From DATDAH01 sp036525535 (GTDB taxonomy: Bacteria > Actinomycetota > Acidimicrobiia > Acidimicrobiales > DATDAH01): a stretch of DNA of 7,517 nt. The stretch lies in the NCBI GenBank assembly GCA_036525535.1, contig DATDAH010000169.1:1-7517 (forward strand). The letters are read 5' to 3'. This document shows positions 1 to 5,480 of the stretch, piece after piece. Each line of letters opens with the position of its first letter. The first letter of the stretch is position 1. The notes below the pieces were generated by a model. That model was given only the letters and a program-made list of their open reading frames with translations, did no database searches and was not told the origin of the DNA. The translations under genes were made by a program, and so were the position numbers.

Positions 1-100
1 CACCGAAGCCCACGATGGCCGAGAGGATGTGGAGCAGGAGCATGATCCCGTAGACCGTGTCGTCGCTGCCCAGCTCCACGATCGTCGCCAACACACCCAT
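1..100 (-). CDS. Membrane protein, N-terminal fragment (cut by window edge)
   Basis: Only the first 33 codons lie in the window; the gene continues beyond base 1. The ATG is the complement of 98-100 and is preceded by a strong AGGAGG (complement of 107-112) with 6 nt spacing, so the start is well supported. The peptide begins MGVLATIVELGSDDTVYG and continues into a hydrophobic stretch, IMLLLHILSAIVGFG, from about residue 19. This looks like a first transmembrane helix with a short, weakly acidic N-terminal tail. A helix with the pattern LLHILSAIVGFG resembles the start of actinobacterial multi-pass proteins of the DUF2269 kind, but too little is present to assign the family. The gene is divergent from the FGGY kinase across a 64-bp gap, so the two may share a control region. 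Function is unknown. Confidence 0.72.
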   Translation of the reverse strand, partial: MGVLATIVELGSDDTVYGIMLLLHILSAIVGFG

Positions 101-106
101 TGCGTT

Positions 107-112
107 CCTCCT
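107..112 (-). promoter_or_regulatory. Shine-Dalgarno of the membrane protein gene
   Basis: The complement reads AGGAGG, a full match to the anti-Shine-Dalgarno core, 6 nt before the ATG of the minus-strand membrane gene. It is one of the few strong ribosome binding sites in the window and fixes that start. Further upstream on the same strand, TAAGCT (complement of 130-135) fits a TANNNT -10 element. No good -35 is visible, so the promoter call is weak. Confidence 0.7.
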
Positions 113-164
113 GGTTGAGACCGCCGCGGAGCTTAGGGGTGCGGCTGGGCCAGACTGACGACCG

Positions 165-1484
165 ATGGGGGACAGCAACGTCACGGTCGGCCTGGACATC
201 GGCACGACCTCGGTCAAGGGCCTGGCGGTGGACGACGACGGTCACGTGCTCGCCCAGGTGCGGGTGCCCCACCCGATCCTGACCCCGGCAGCTGACCGCT
301 TCGAGCACGACGCCAACCGGGCGTGGCGGGACGGCGTCCGGCAGGCGTGGCGGCAGGTCTCGTCCGGACTGCACCCGGTCGGGGTCAACGTCGTCGCCAT
401 GGTCCCCTCGCTGACCGCGGTCGACGCCCGGGGCCACGCCCTGACCCCGGGCCTGCTCTACGGCGACGCCCGGGGCCGGGGTGCCGCTCGTCCGACGGGG
501 GCACCGGGCGATGTCGGCGAGCTGTTGGGGTTCCTGCGCTGGTGCCACGGCGAGGCGCCCGACGCCGCGGGGTACTGGCCGGCCCAGGCGGTGGCCAACC
601 ACGCCCTCGGCGGGCGGGGGGCGATGGACTCGATCAGCGCCATGACGGCCTACCCGCTCTACGACGGACAGGGTTGGGACGAGGCGATGCTGGCCGAGTC
701 CGGCGTGACCGCCGACCGCCTACCCGATGTCGTCAACGGCGACTCGCCCGTCGGTGAGATCGACGGCGCCGCCATCGGGCCGGGGGGCATCGACGCGTTC
801 GGCGAGCAACTGGTGGCCGGGGCCGAGGAGCCGGGGGACGTGTTGGTCATCTGCGGCACCACGCTCATCACCTGGGCGGTGACCGACGAGTGGGTCGAGG
901 TCCCAGGCCTGTGGACCATCCCGCACTCCTCGCCGGGCCGGACGTTGATCGGCGGGCCCAGCAACGCCGGCGGCCTGTTCCTCAACTGGGCCACCCACCT
1001 CCTGGCCCGGGGGGACGATCCCCGGCCCGACCGGATCCCGGTGTGGTCGCCCTATGTGCGGGGTGAACGCACGCCCCTGCACGACCCCGACCGCCGCTCG
1101 GGGCTCGACGGCCTCGACCTGACCCAGGGTCCCGCCGCCCTGCGCCGGGCGGCCTTCGAGGCGGCCGGCTTCGTCGTCCGCCACCACCTCGACCTGGCGG
1201 GCGTCCCCGTGCGCCGTCTGGTCCTGACCGGCGGCGGGGTGCGCGTCTCCGAGTGGGTCCAGGCTCTGGCCGACTGCACGGGCCTACCTGCTGACGTCGT
1301 CTCCGTCCCTGAAGGGGGCGCCCTGGGATCGGCCTTCTTCGCCCGCCTGGCGGCCGGGCTGGAGACGGACGCCACCGCGGCCCGGCGTTGGGCCCACGTC
1401 GACCACCGGGTCGAGCCCGACCCCGCGTGGGTCGAGCCCTGCGCCCGCCGCTACGCACGCTTCCGGGAGCTGGCCGATGCCTGA
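165..1484 (+). CDS. FGGY-family carbohydrate kinase
   Basis: A 439-aa protein with the sugar kinase/actin ATPase fold, predicted to transfer the ATP gamma-phosphate to a sugar, polyol or related substrate in the cytosol. Visible motifs: the phosphate-1 loop DIGTTSVKG (11-19); GLLYGDARG (96-104), at the place of the family's substrate-region motif; GGID (207-210), whose Asp210 is the likely catalytic base; the phosphate-2 loop VICGTT (228-233); YVRGERTPLHDP (297-308), a hallmark of the family; and the adenosine region LVLTGGGVRVSEWVQ (352-366) with PEGGALGSA (382-390). At 439 aa it is shorter than typical xylulokinases or glycerol kinases (about 480-510 aa). The shortening seems to lie between residues 104 and 205. 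The ATG at 165 has no Shine-Dalgarno; translation may be leaderless or weak. It heads a run toward two SDR genes, separated by a palindrome. Substrate unassigned; family call firm. Confidence 0.88.
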   Translation: MGDSNVTVGLDIGTTSVKGLAVDDDGHVLAQVRVPHPILTPAADRFEHDANRAWRDGVRQAWRQVSSGLHPVGVNVVAMVPSLTAVDARGHALTPGLLYGDARGRGAARPTGAPGDVGELLGFLRWCHGEAPDAAGYWPAQAVANHALGGRGAMDSISAMTAYPLYDGQGWDEAMLAESGVTADRLPDVVNGDSPVGEIDGAAIGPGGIDAFGEQLVAGAEEPGDVLVICGTTLITWAVTDEWVEVPGLWTIPHSSPGRTLIGGPSNAGGLFLNWATHLLARGDDPRPDRIPVWSPYVRGERTPLHDPDRRSGLDGLDLTQGPAALRRAAFEAAGFVVRHHLDLAGVPVRRLVLTGGGVRVSEWVQALADCTGLPADVVSVPEGGALGSAFFARLAAGLETDATAARRWAHVDHRVEPDPAWVEPCARRYARFRELADA

Positions 1485-1500
1485 CCCGGACCCCCATTCG

Positions 1501-1548
1501 TTCTGGCGCCCGATTGAGGCGCCATGACGCCGCAATCGGGCGCCAGAA
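1501..1548. repeat. 48-nt palindromic repeat, copy 1 (perfect 16-bp stem)
   Basis: The left arm TTCTGGCGCCCGATTG (1501-1516) and right arm CAATCGGGCGCCAGAA (1533-1548) are exact reverse complements around a 16-nt centre. Inside the centre GGCG (1518-1521) can also pair with CGCC (1528-1531), extending the hairpin past one A-G mismatch and leaving a 6-nt loop. It begins 17 nt after the kinase stop, as a terminator hairpin would, but no U-tract follows. The start codon of the next gene (1524-1526) lies in the loop. A related copy occurs at 3065-3111, which argues for a dispersed intergenic element over a one-off terminator. It may act as terminator, attenuator or translation-control structure. 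Confidence 0.8.
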
Positions 1549-2318
1549 ATGATGACCGGCTGCTCGATGGGCGGGTGGCGCTGATCACGGGGTCGGCGTC
1601 GGGGCAGGGGCGGGCCGCGGCGTTGCGCTTCGCCTCGCACGGGGCGGCGATCGCCATCGTGGACATCGCCGATGACGGGTCGGCGGAGACCGCCCGACAG
1701 GTAGAGGCCCTCGGTGGTGAGGCGACGGTGATCCACGCCGACGTGTCCGCTCAGGCTGATGTCGAGGCGATGGTGGTGGCGACGGTCGAGCGGTGGAGCC
1801 GGATCGACGTCCTCTACAACAACGCCGCGGTGCAGATGTCGGGCAGTTTGGTGGAGTGCTCCGAGGACGACTGGGATCGGACGATCGCCACCAACCTCGA
1901 CGCCGTGTTCTGGGCCTGCCGGGCCGCGCTCCCGGCGATGCTGGAGGGCGAGGGCGGCTCGATCATCAACACGGCCTCGGTCCTCGGTCTCATCGGCTCC
2001 GAGGGCTACGTGGCCTACGGCGCGGCCAAGGCCGGGCTCGTGGCCCTGACCCGTCAGATCGCCGTCGAGTACGGGCCGTCGGTGCGGGCCAACGTCATCG
2101 CCCCGGGGTCCATCGACACGCCCCGCTTCCAGAAGGTGGCGGCGGAGATGGATGACCCCGAGAGCTTCGTCGCCGGTCTGGCCAAGACGATCCCCCTGCA
2201 CCGACTGGGCACGGCCGAGGACGTGGCCTCCATCGCCCTCTTCCTGGCCAGCGACCTGTCGGCCTACGTCTCCGGCGCGGTCATCCCGGCCGACGGCGGG
2301 CTGGCGGTGTACCGGTGA
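1524..2318 (+). CDS. SDR-family NAD(P)-dependent oxidoreductase (first of tandem pair)
   Basis: A 264-aa classical short-chain dehydrogenase/reductase, a cytosolic alcohol dehydrogenase or ketone reductase. The order is typical: cofactor loop TGSASGQG (22-29); Asp47 at the end of the second beta strand (IVDI), which favours NAD(H); NNAA (99-102); Asn124; catalytic Ser152; YGAAK with Tyr165 and Lys169; PGSIDTP (194-200); and the C-terminal VSGAVIPADGG. The ATG at 1524 is the only usable start: an in-frame stop lies at 1515-1517, and the next in-frame GTG is inside the first beta strand. This start sits in the loop of the 1501-1548 palindrome, with only a weak GAGG at 1516-1519 before it. The palindrome therefore encodes roughly residues 1-8. 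The stop overlaps the start of the second SDR. Beside a carbohydrate kinase, a polyol or sugar alcohol substrate is plausible but unproven. Confidence 0.9.
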   Translation: MTPQSGARNDDRLLDGRVALITGSASGQGRAAALRFASHGAAIAIVDIADDGSAETARQVEALGGEATVIHADVSAQADVEAMVVATVERWSRIDVLYNNAAVQMSGSLVECSEDDWDRTIATNLDAVFWACRAALPAMLEGEGGSIINTASVLGLIGSEGYVAYGAAKAGLVALTRQIAVEYGPSVRANVIAPGSIDTPRFQKVAAEMDDPESFVAGLAKTIPLHRLGTAEDVASIALFLASDLSAYVSGAVIPADGGLAVYR

Positions 2319-3055
2319 GTCGGGTCGCCGTCGTGGTCGGCGGGGCGTCCGGCCTGGGCGAGGCCATCAGCGAGAAGCTGTCCGACGACGGGTTCTTCGT
2401 GGTCGTGGCCGACATCGACGTCGACGGTGCGGCGCTGGTGGCGGGTCGGATCAGCGGGGTGGCCGTCGAGGTCGACGTCCGCGACGACGCCGCGGTGGCG
2501 GCGATGGTCGACCGGGCCGCCGACTTCGGTCCGCTGAGGACCCTCGTCCTCTCGGCTGCCGTCGAGACCCGGGCCCCGCTCCTGGAGACCACCGACGAGG
2601 CGTGGCGGGAGGTCATCGACACCAACCTCAAGGGCCCGTTCCTCTGCCTACGCCACGCCGTGCCCCGAATGGTCGAGGCCGGCGGCGGCTCCGTCATCGC
2701 CCTCGGCTCGACCCTCGGGATGATCGTGGCCCCGAGCTACCCCGCCTATTCGGCCAGCAAGTTCGCCCTCACCAACCTGTGCAAGCAGGTGGCGATCGAG
2801 CACGCCCCCGACGACATCCGGGTCAACGTGGTTGCCCCCTCGGCCACCGAGGTCGGCCTCTTCGCCCGGGTGGCGGAGGCCACTGATGACCCCGAGGGCA
2901 TCAAGGCCTTCGTGGCCGGCAACGTCCCCATGGGTCGCCTCGGCACCGCGAAGGACGTCACCGCCCTCGTCGCCTTCCTGGCCTCCGACCAGTCGAGCTA
3001 CCTCAGCGGTGCCGTCATCCCCCTCGACGGAGGTATGGCGGCCCGCCGCCTGTAG
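2315..3055 (+). CDS. SDR-family oxidoreductase (second of tandem pair)
   Basis: A 246-aa classical SDR. The GTG start at 2315 overlaps the upstream TGA (GTGA), so the two SDRs are probably translationally coupled and made together. Motifs: GGASGLG (9-15), with Gly9 where Thr is usual in TGxxxGxG; Asp33 after the second strand (VADID), favouring NAD(H); LSAA (79-82) in place of NNAG; Asn104; Ser132; YSASK with Tyr145 and Lys149; and LSGAVIPLDGG at the C-terminus. The usual PG after the catalytic region is PSATEVGLF (175-183). The catalytic tetrad is intact, so an active enzyme is expected, but the cofactor-loop and NNAG changes suggest a different subfamily from its neighbour. Its C-terminal third matches the upstream SDR closely (RLGTA.DV, FLASD, SGAVIP.DGG), although such motifs are common in the superfamily. 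Substrate unknown. Confidence 0.9.
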   Translation: MSRVAVVVGGASGLGEAISEKLSDDGFFVVVADIDVDGAALVAGRISGVAVEVDVRDDAAVAAMVDRAADFGPLRTLVLSAAVETRAPLLETTDEAWREVIDTNLKGPFLCLRHAVPRMVEAGGGSVIALGSTLGMIVAPSYPAYSASKFALTNLCKQVAIEHAPDDIRVNVVAPSATEVGLFARVAEATDDPEGIKAFVAGNVPMGRLGTAKDVTALVAFLASDQSSYLSGAVIPLDGGMAARRL

Positions 3056-3064
3056 CGAGACGCG

Positions 3065-3111
3065 AACTGGCACCCGATCCGGCTCCTGGGGAGTCGAATC
3101 GGGTGCCAGAA
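3065..3111. terminator. Palindromic repeat copy 2, probable bidirectional terminator
   Basis: The arms CTGGCACCCGAT (3067-3078) and ATCGGGTGCCAG (3098-3109) are perfect reverse complements. After one C-A mismatch the stem continues for seven more pairs (3080-3086 with 3090-3096, one of them G-T), closing on a 3-nt loop TGG. This roughly 20-bp hairpin fills the gap between two convergent genes, starting 10 nt after one stop and ending 11 nt before the other. That is the expected place for a shared terminator, though neither side has a U-tract. On the minus strand its outer arm reads TTCTGGCACCCGATT, matching copy 1 at 1501 in 14 of 15 bases. The one difference is compensated in the opposite arm. 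Confidence 0.72.
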
Positions 3112-3121
3112 GCGCAGGGGG

Positions 3122-3631
3122 TCAGAGCTCGTTGGCCTCGCCGGTCTCCAGCAGGGTCTTGAGGTCGCTGATGATCCAGGCCCAACCACCGCCACCCTCG
3201 TTGAGGGCGCCGTCGGCGACGATCGTGGCGGCCATGACCGGGGCGTCGGTCACGTCATGGGTGACGGTCAGCCGGCTGAGGTTGTCGCCCTCGACCCGGA
3301 TCTCCCAGGTCACGGTGGTGAAGCCCTCCTCGATCTGGGACGGGTCGAAGTGCATGCGATAGGTCTGTACGAGGCGGTTCGGCGGGTCGACCTCGATCAC
3401 CTCACCGTCGACGATGACGTCGGGCATGCCCGGCGAGTACTCCTTCATCTCGTCGGTGGCGAAGCACTCGTACTTCCCGCCCGGCTTCAGGTCGTACTGC
3501 GCCGCGGCGTGGTAGCCGTAGCGCCCGTTCCACTCCTCGGAGGTGATGGCCTGCCAGATGGCCTCGGGCGAGGCCTTGATGTAGACGCGGAAGACCTCGG
3601 TGGTCCGGGTCTCCGTCTCGGTGGTCGTCAT
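3122..3631 (-). CDS. SRPBCC / AHSA1-like domain protein
   Basis: A 169-aa protein of the START/Bet v1-like SRPBCC superfamily, closest in pattern to the AHSA1 (Hsp90 ATPase activator homologue) group. These form a helix-grip fold around a hydrophobic cavity and usually bind small hydrophobic ligands; cellular roles are mostly unknown. Visible hallmarks are the opening strand EVFRVYIKASPEAIWQAIT (12-30), KPGGKYEC (49-56), the strand DGEVIEVDPPNRLVQTY (75-91), the TVTWEI strand (106-111), LTVTHD (121-126) and the long C-terminal helix GGGGWAWIISDLKTLLE (146-162). There is no signal peptide. The ATG overlaps the stop of the upstream ArsR gene (ATGA), and GGAG lies 8 nt before it (complement of 3640-3643). 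ArsR plus AHSA1-type pairs recur in Actinobacteria, and a regulator-effector or ligand-sensing partnership is inferred. Confidence 0.87.
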   Translation of the reverse strand: MTTTETETRTTEVFRVYIKASPEAIWQAITSEEWNGRYGYHAAAQYDLKPGGKYECFATDEMKEYSPGMPDVIVDGEVIEVDPPNRLVQTYRMHFDPSQIEEGFTTVTWEIRVEGDNLSRLTVTHDVTDAPVMAATIVADGALNEGGGGWAWIISDLKTLLETGEANEL

Positions 3632-3960
3632 GCTGTCGTCTCCAGTTGCTGCTTGAGGTCGGTGAGCGCCGACACTCGACGCTCCGTGTACTTGTCGATC
3701 CAGCGGTCGTGGATGAGCCGGATGGGCACCGGGTTGAGGAAGTGCAACTTCTCCCGGCCCCGTTTCTGGCTCACCACCAGCCCGGCCTCCTCGAGGAGAC
3801 GCAGGTGCTTCATGACGCCGAAGCGGGTCATGTCCACCTTCGCCTCCATCTCGGTGAGCGTGCGCCCCTCCCGCTCGAAGAGCAGGTCGAGCAACAAGCG
3901 CCGGGTCGGATCGGCGAGTGCCTTGAACACGAGCTCGAGCTCGCGGTCGCCGTCACTCAC
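3628..3960 (-). CDS. ArsR-family winged-helix transcriptional repressor
   Basis: A 110-aa ArsR/SmtB-type regulator (start GTG, complement of 3958-3960). It opens with the family signature FKALADPTRRLLLDLL (12-27). The helix-turn-helix spans about residues 34-61, with the probable recognition helix TRFGVMKHLRLLEEAG (45-60), and a basic wing follows (SQKRGREKLHFLN, 64-76). It has no cysteine and lacks the ELCVCDL metal box, so metal sensing through a thiolate site is unlikely. Longer GTG starts exist at 3990 and 3969, but the first lies in the operator and the second in the -10 element. The start at 3960 coincides with the transcription start predicted from that promoter, giving a leaderless mRNA. 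The gene overlaps the SRPBCC gene by 4 nt. Negative autoregulation is expected from the operator position. Confidence 0.88.
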   Translation of the reverse strand: MSDGDRELELVFKALADPTRRLLLDLLFEREGRTLTEMEAKVDMTRFGVMKHLRLLEEAGLVVSQKRGREKLHFLNPVPIRLIHDRWIDKYTERRVSALTDLKQQLETTA

Positions 3961-3967
3961 GAAGGGC

Positions 3968-3997
3968 ACAATAGGTGACCAAAGGGTCACCTGTCAA
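3968..3997 (-). promoter_or_regulatory. arsR promoter, TTGACA -18 nt- TATTGT
   Basis: Read on the minus strand, a perfect -35 hexamer TTGACA (3997 down to 3992) is followed by an 18-nt spacer and the -10 hexamer TATTGT (3973 down to 3968). A purine at 3960, eight bases past the hexamer, is a suitable transcription start and is also the G of the GTG start codon. This is the clearest housekeeping-sigma promoter in the window. The match to consensus and the placement are directly visible; activity is inferred. Confidence 0.8.
3973..3992. promoter_or_regulatory. Palindromic operator in the arsR promoter spacer
   Basis: AGGTGACC (3973-3980) and GGTCACCT (3985-3992) are perfect 8-bp inverted repeats around AAAG. 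The 20-bp site fills the whole spacer and touches the last base of the -35 and the first of the -10, so a bound dimer would block RNA polymerase. Dyad size and position fit an ArsR-family autoregulatory site. The downstream gene encodes such a repressor, which is therefore the likely binder. Confidence 0.75.
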
Positions 3998-4028
3998 GGG
4001 CCGGGGCGAGCGGCCGGGGGAGCGGTCG

Positions 4029-4034
4029 TAGGGT
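4029..4034 (+). promoter_or_regulatory. Candidate -10 (TAGGGT) for the small ORF and amidohydrolase
   Basis: TAGGGT fits the TANNNT pattern and ends 8 nt before the ATG at 4042, the same geometry as the arsR -10 and its GTG. This suggests a second leaderless start, divergent from arsR, with the two promoters about 30 bp apart. No -35 match is visible at the proper distance, so the call rests on the -10 and spacing alone. Confidence 0.4.
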
Positions 4035-4041
4035 CGGGGTG

Positions 4042-4437
4042 ATGCCGGCGCCCTTCGAGGACCCGCAGCTCGGTTCGCTGTCGCGGCGCCGGGGCCGATG
4101 GCGGGGGGAGATCGACCTGGCCGGCGGCCGGGTGGCGCTGGCCGTCGTCGGGCCGCGCCGCCAGCCGGACCCGGATGCGCTGGCGATCGCCCGCACGGCA
4201 GGAGGCGAGCTGGAGTCGGCCCGGCCCGAGCTGGAGGTGGCCCTCGCCGACCACCGGGAGCCGTCGGGCGAGCAGGCGCAGGGCTGGACGGTCGAGTGGG
4301 CGAGCGTCGCCCCGGTCGACGGCGCGCTCGCCCTCGAGCTCGGCCTGGAGGTGGCGTGGGACGAGGAGCACACGCTGGGGGCGCGGATCCGCGACGGCCG
4401 GCTCGTCGAGCTCAACGGCAGCGTCCTCCGCCCATGA
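4042..4437 (+). CDS. Small acidic protein of unknown function (DUF6985-like)
   Basis: A 131-aa soluble protein with no signal peptide or membrane segment. It begins MPAPFEDPQLGSLSRRRGRWRG and shows alternating strand-like segments, with a C-terminal motif LGLEVAWDEEHTLGARIRDGRLVELNG (100-126). The WDEEH core (106-110), followed by a short glycine-containing hairpin, recalls DUF6985 or DUF2262-type domains, small proteins often found as immunity-like or orphan genes. I cannot confirm the family by eye. GTG at 4039 is an alternative start; ATG at 4042 is preferred because TAGGGT lies at leaderless distance. The stop overlaps the amidohydrolase ATG (ATGA at 4434-4437), so the two are probably coupled. 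No role in the enzyme's pathway can be inferred beyond that linkage. Confidence 0.75.
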   Translation: MPAPFEDPQLGSLSRRRGRWRGEIDLAGGRVALAVVGPRRQPDPDALAIARTAGGELESARPELEVALADHREPSGEQAQGWTVEWASVAPVDGALALELGLEVAWDEEHTLGARIRDGRLVELNGSVLRP

Positions 4438-5480
4438 CCGTCGACGGGCTCCGGGTGTTGGACGCCGACGCCCACGTGATCGAGCCTCCCTCCGTGTTCG
4501 GGGCCTGGACCGACGTGAGCGCCTCGGCCATCGACCTGGCGCCGGACACGCCGATGGTCCCCTGTGGCGACATCGAGCTGATCGCGGATCAGATGGCCTC
4601 GGGCTTCGACGCTCCGTCCTACCTGCGGGCCATGGACGCCCAGGGCATCGACGCCGTGGTCCTCTATCCGTCGATCGGCCTGTTCGTCCCGTTCCTGCCC
4701 GCGCTGGACGCGGCGCAGAGCGCGGCGGCGTGCCGGTCGTACAACGAGTGGATCGCCGCCTACTGCCGCGAGGACGAGACCCGCATGGCGGCGGTCGGGC
4801 TGGTGCCGCTGGCGGATCCGTCACTGGCCGTCGAAGAGGCCGACCGGGTCGCCGACCTCGGCCTGGTCGGCGTGCTGGCCCGGCCCAACCATCTCTACAG
4901 CCGCAACCTGGGCGACCCGGCCTACGACCCGCTGTACGCCGCCTTGGCCGAGGCGGGCCTGGTGTTGTCCGTCCACGAAGGGCTGGGCCTGCGGGGCCCG
5001 ACGATCGGCGCCGACCGGTTCGACGGGTTCACGGCCCGCCACCTGTTGTCGCACCCGATGGAGCAGATGGCGGCCATGGCCAGCCTCGTGCTCGACGGGG
5101 CCCTGGCCCGGCACCCGGGCCTGCGGGTGGCGTTCCTCGAGTCGGGCTCCGGCTGGCTGCCGTACTGGCTCCACCGCCTCGATGAGCACCAGGAGTGGAT
5201 GGACCCCGGCGCCGAGCGGGCGTCGGCCCTCTTCGCCCGGCAGTGCGTCATCTCCACTGAGGCCGACGACGCCCTCACCGGCATGGTCGCGGACCGGGTG
5301 GGAGCCGACCGCGTCCTCTGGGCCAGCGACTTCCCCCATCCCGATGCCCTGTTCCCTGACGCGGCCACGACCTTCGTGGCCGCGGCCCGCCGCCAGGGCA
5401 TCACCGATGCCGACCTGGCCACGATCCTCTGGGACGGCCCGCTCGCGTTCTACGCCCTCGGGCCTCGACTCACGACCTAA
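4434..5480 (+). CDS. Amidohydrolase family 2 (ACMSD-like TIM-barrel) metal-dependent hydrolase
   Basis: A 348-aa enzyme of the amidohydrolase-2 family, which includes decarboxylases and hydrolases acting on aromatic and ring-cleavage intermediates. Likely metal ligands and active-site residues: the first-strand motif DADAHVIEP (10-18), where Asp12 and His14 replace the usual HxH; His181 in LSVHEG; His207 in LLSHP; and Asp299 in WASDFPHPD. ESGSGWLPYWLHRLDEH (236-252) is a strong signature of the actinobacterial branch. The start is the ATG at 4434, overlapping the upstream stop. The frame stays open back to 4098, but that extension is Arg/Gly/Pro-rich and antiparallel to no known domain, so it is rejected. 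The stop codon falls on the first bases of the 22-bp palindrome before the P450. Proximity to P450 and acyl-CoA dehydrogenase genes suggests catabolism. Whether it hydrolyses or decarboxylates is undecided. Confidence 0.87.
   Translation: MTVDGLRVLDADAHVIEPPSVFGAWTDVSASAIDLAPDTPMVPCGDIELIADQMASGFDAPSYLRAMDAQGIDAVVLYPSIGLFVPFLPALDAAQSAAACRSYNEWIAAYCREDETRMAAVGLVPLADPSLAVEEADRVADLGLVGVLARPNHLYSRNLGDPAYDPLYAALAEAGLVLSVHEGLGLRGPTIGADRFDGFTARHLLSHPMEQMAAMASLVLDGALARHPGLRVAFLESGSGWLPYWLHRLDEHQEWMDPGAERASALFARQCVISTEADDALTGMVADRVGADRVLWASDFPHPDALFPDAATTFVAAARRQGITDADLATILWDGPLAFYALGPRLTT

Noticed and set aside
151..156. CAGACT as a -10 for the kinase
   Set aside because: Lacks the leading T of TANNNT, has no -35 partner, and its spacing to the ATG is slightly off. 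Possible but not supportable.
1284..2201. 305-aa open frame on the minus strand opposite the kinase end and first SDR
   Set aside because: Low-complexity Arg/Gly/His composition, no recognisable motif, and fully antisense to well-supported genes.
2152..2886. 244-aa plus-strand frame across the SDR junction
   Set aside because: Almost entirely Arg, Pro, Gly and Ser; a shifted-frame shadow of the two SDR genes.
3961..3990. Longer ArsR start (GTG 3990, adding MTLWSPIVPF)
   Set aside because: These codons lie in the -10 element and operator. The extra residues precede the family's usual N-terminus, and the start at 3960 matches the predicted transcription start.
3257..4042. 261-aa plus-strand frame opposite the SRPBCC and ArsR genes
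   Set aside because: It is antisense to two genes with recognisable domains, a shared ATGA overlap and a good promoter, and shows no motif of its own.
4098..4433. N-terminal extension of the amidohydrolase to 460 aa
   Set aside because: The extra residues are Arg/Gly/Pro-rich out-of-frame shadow of the small acidic ORF. The family's N-terminal motif begins right after the ATG at 4434.
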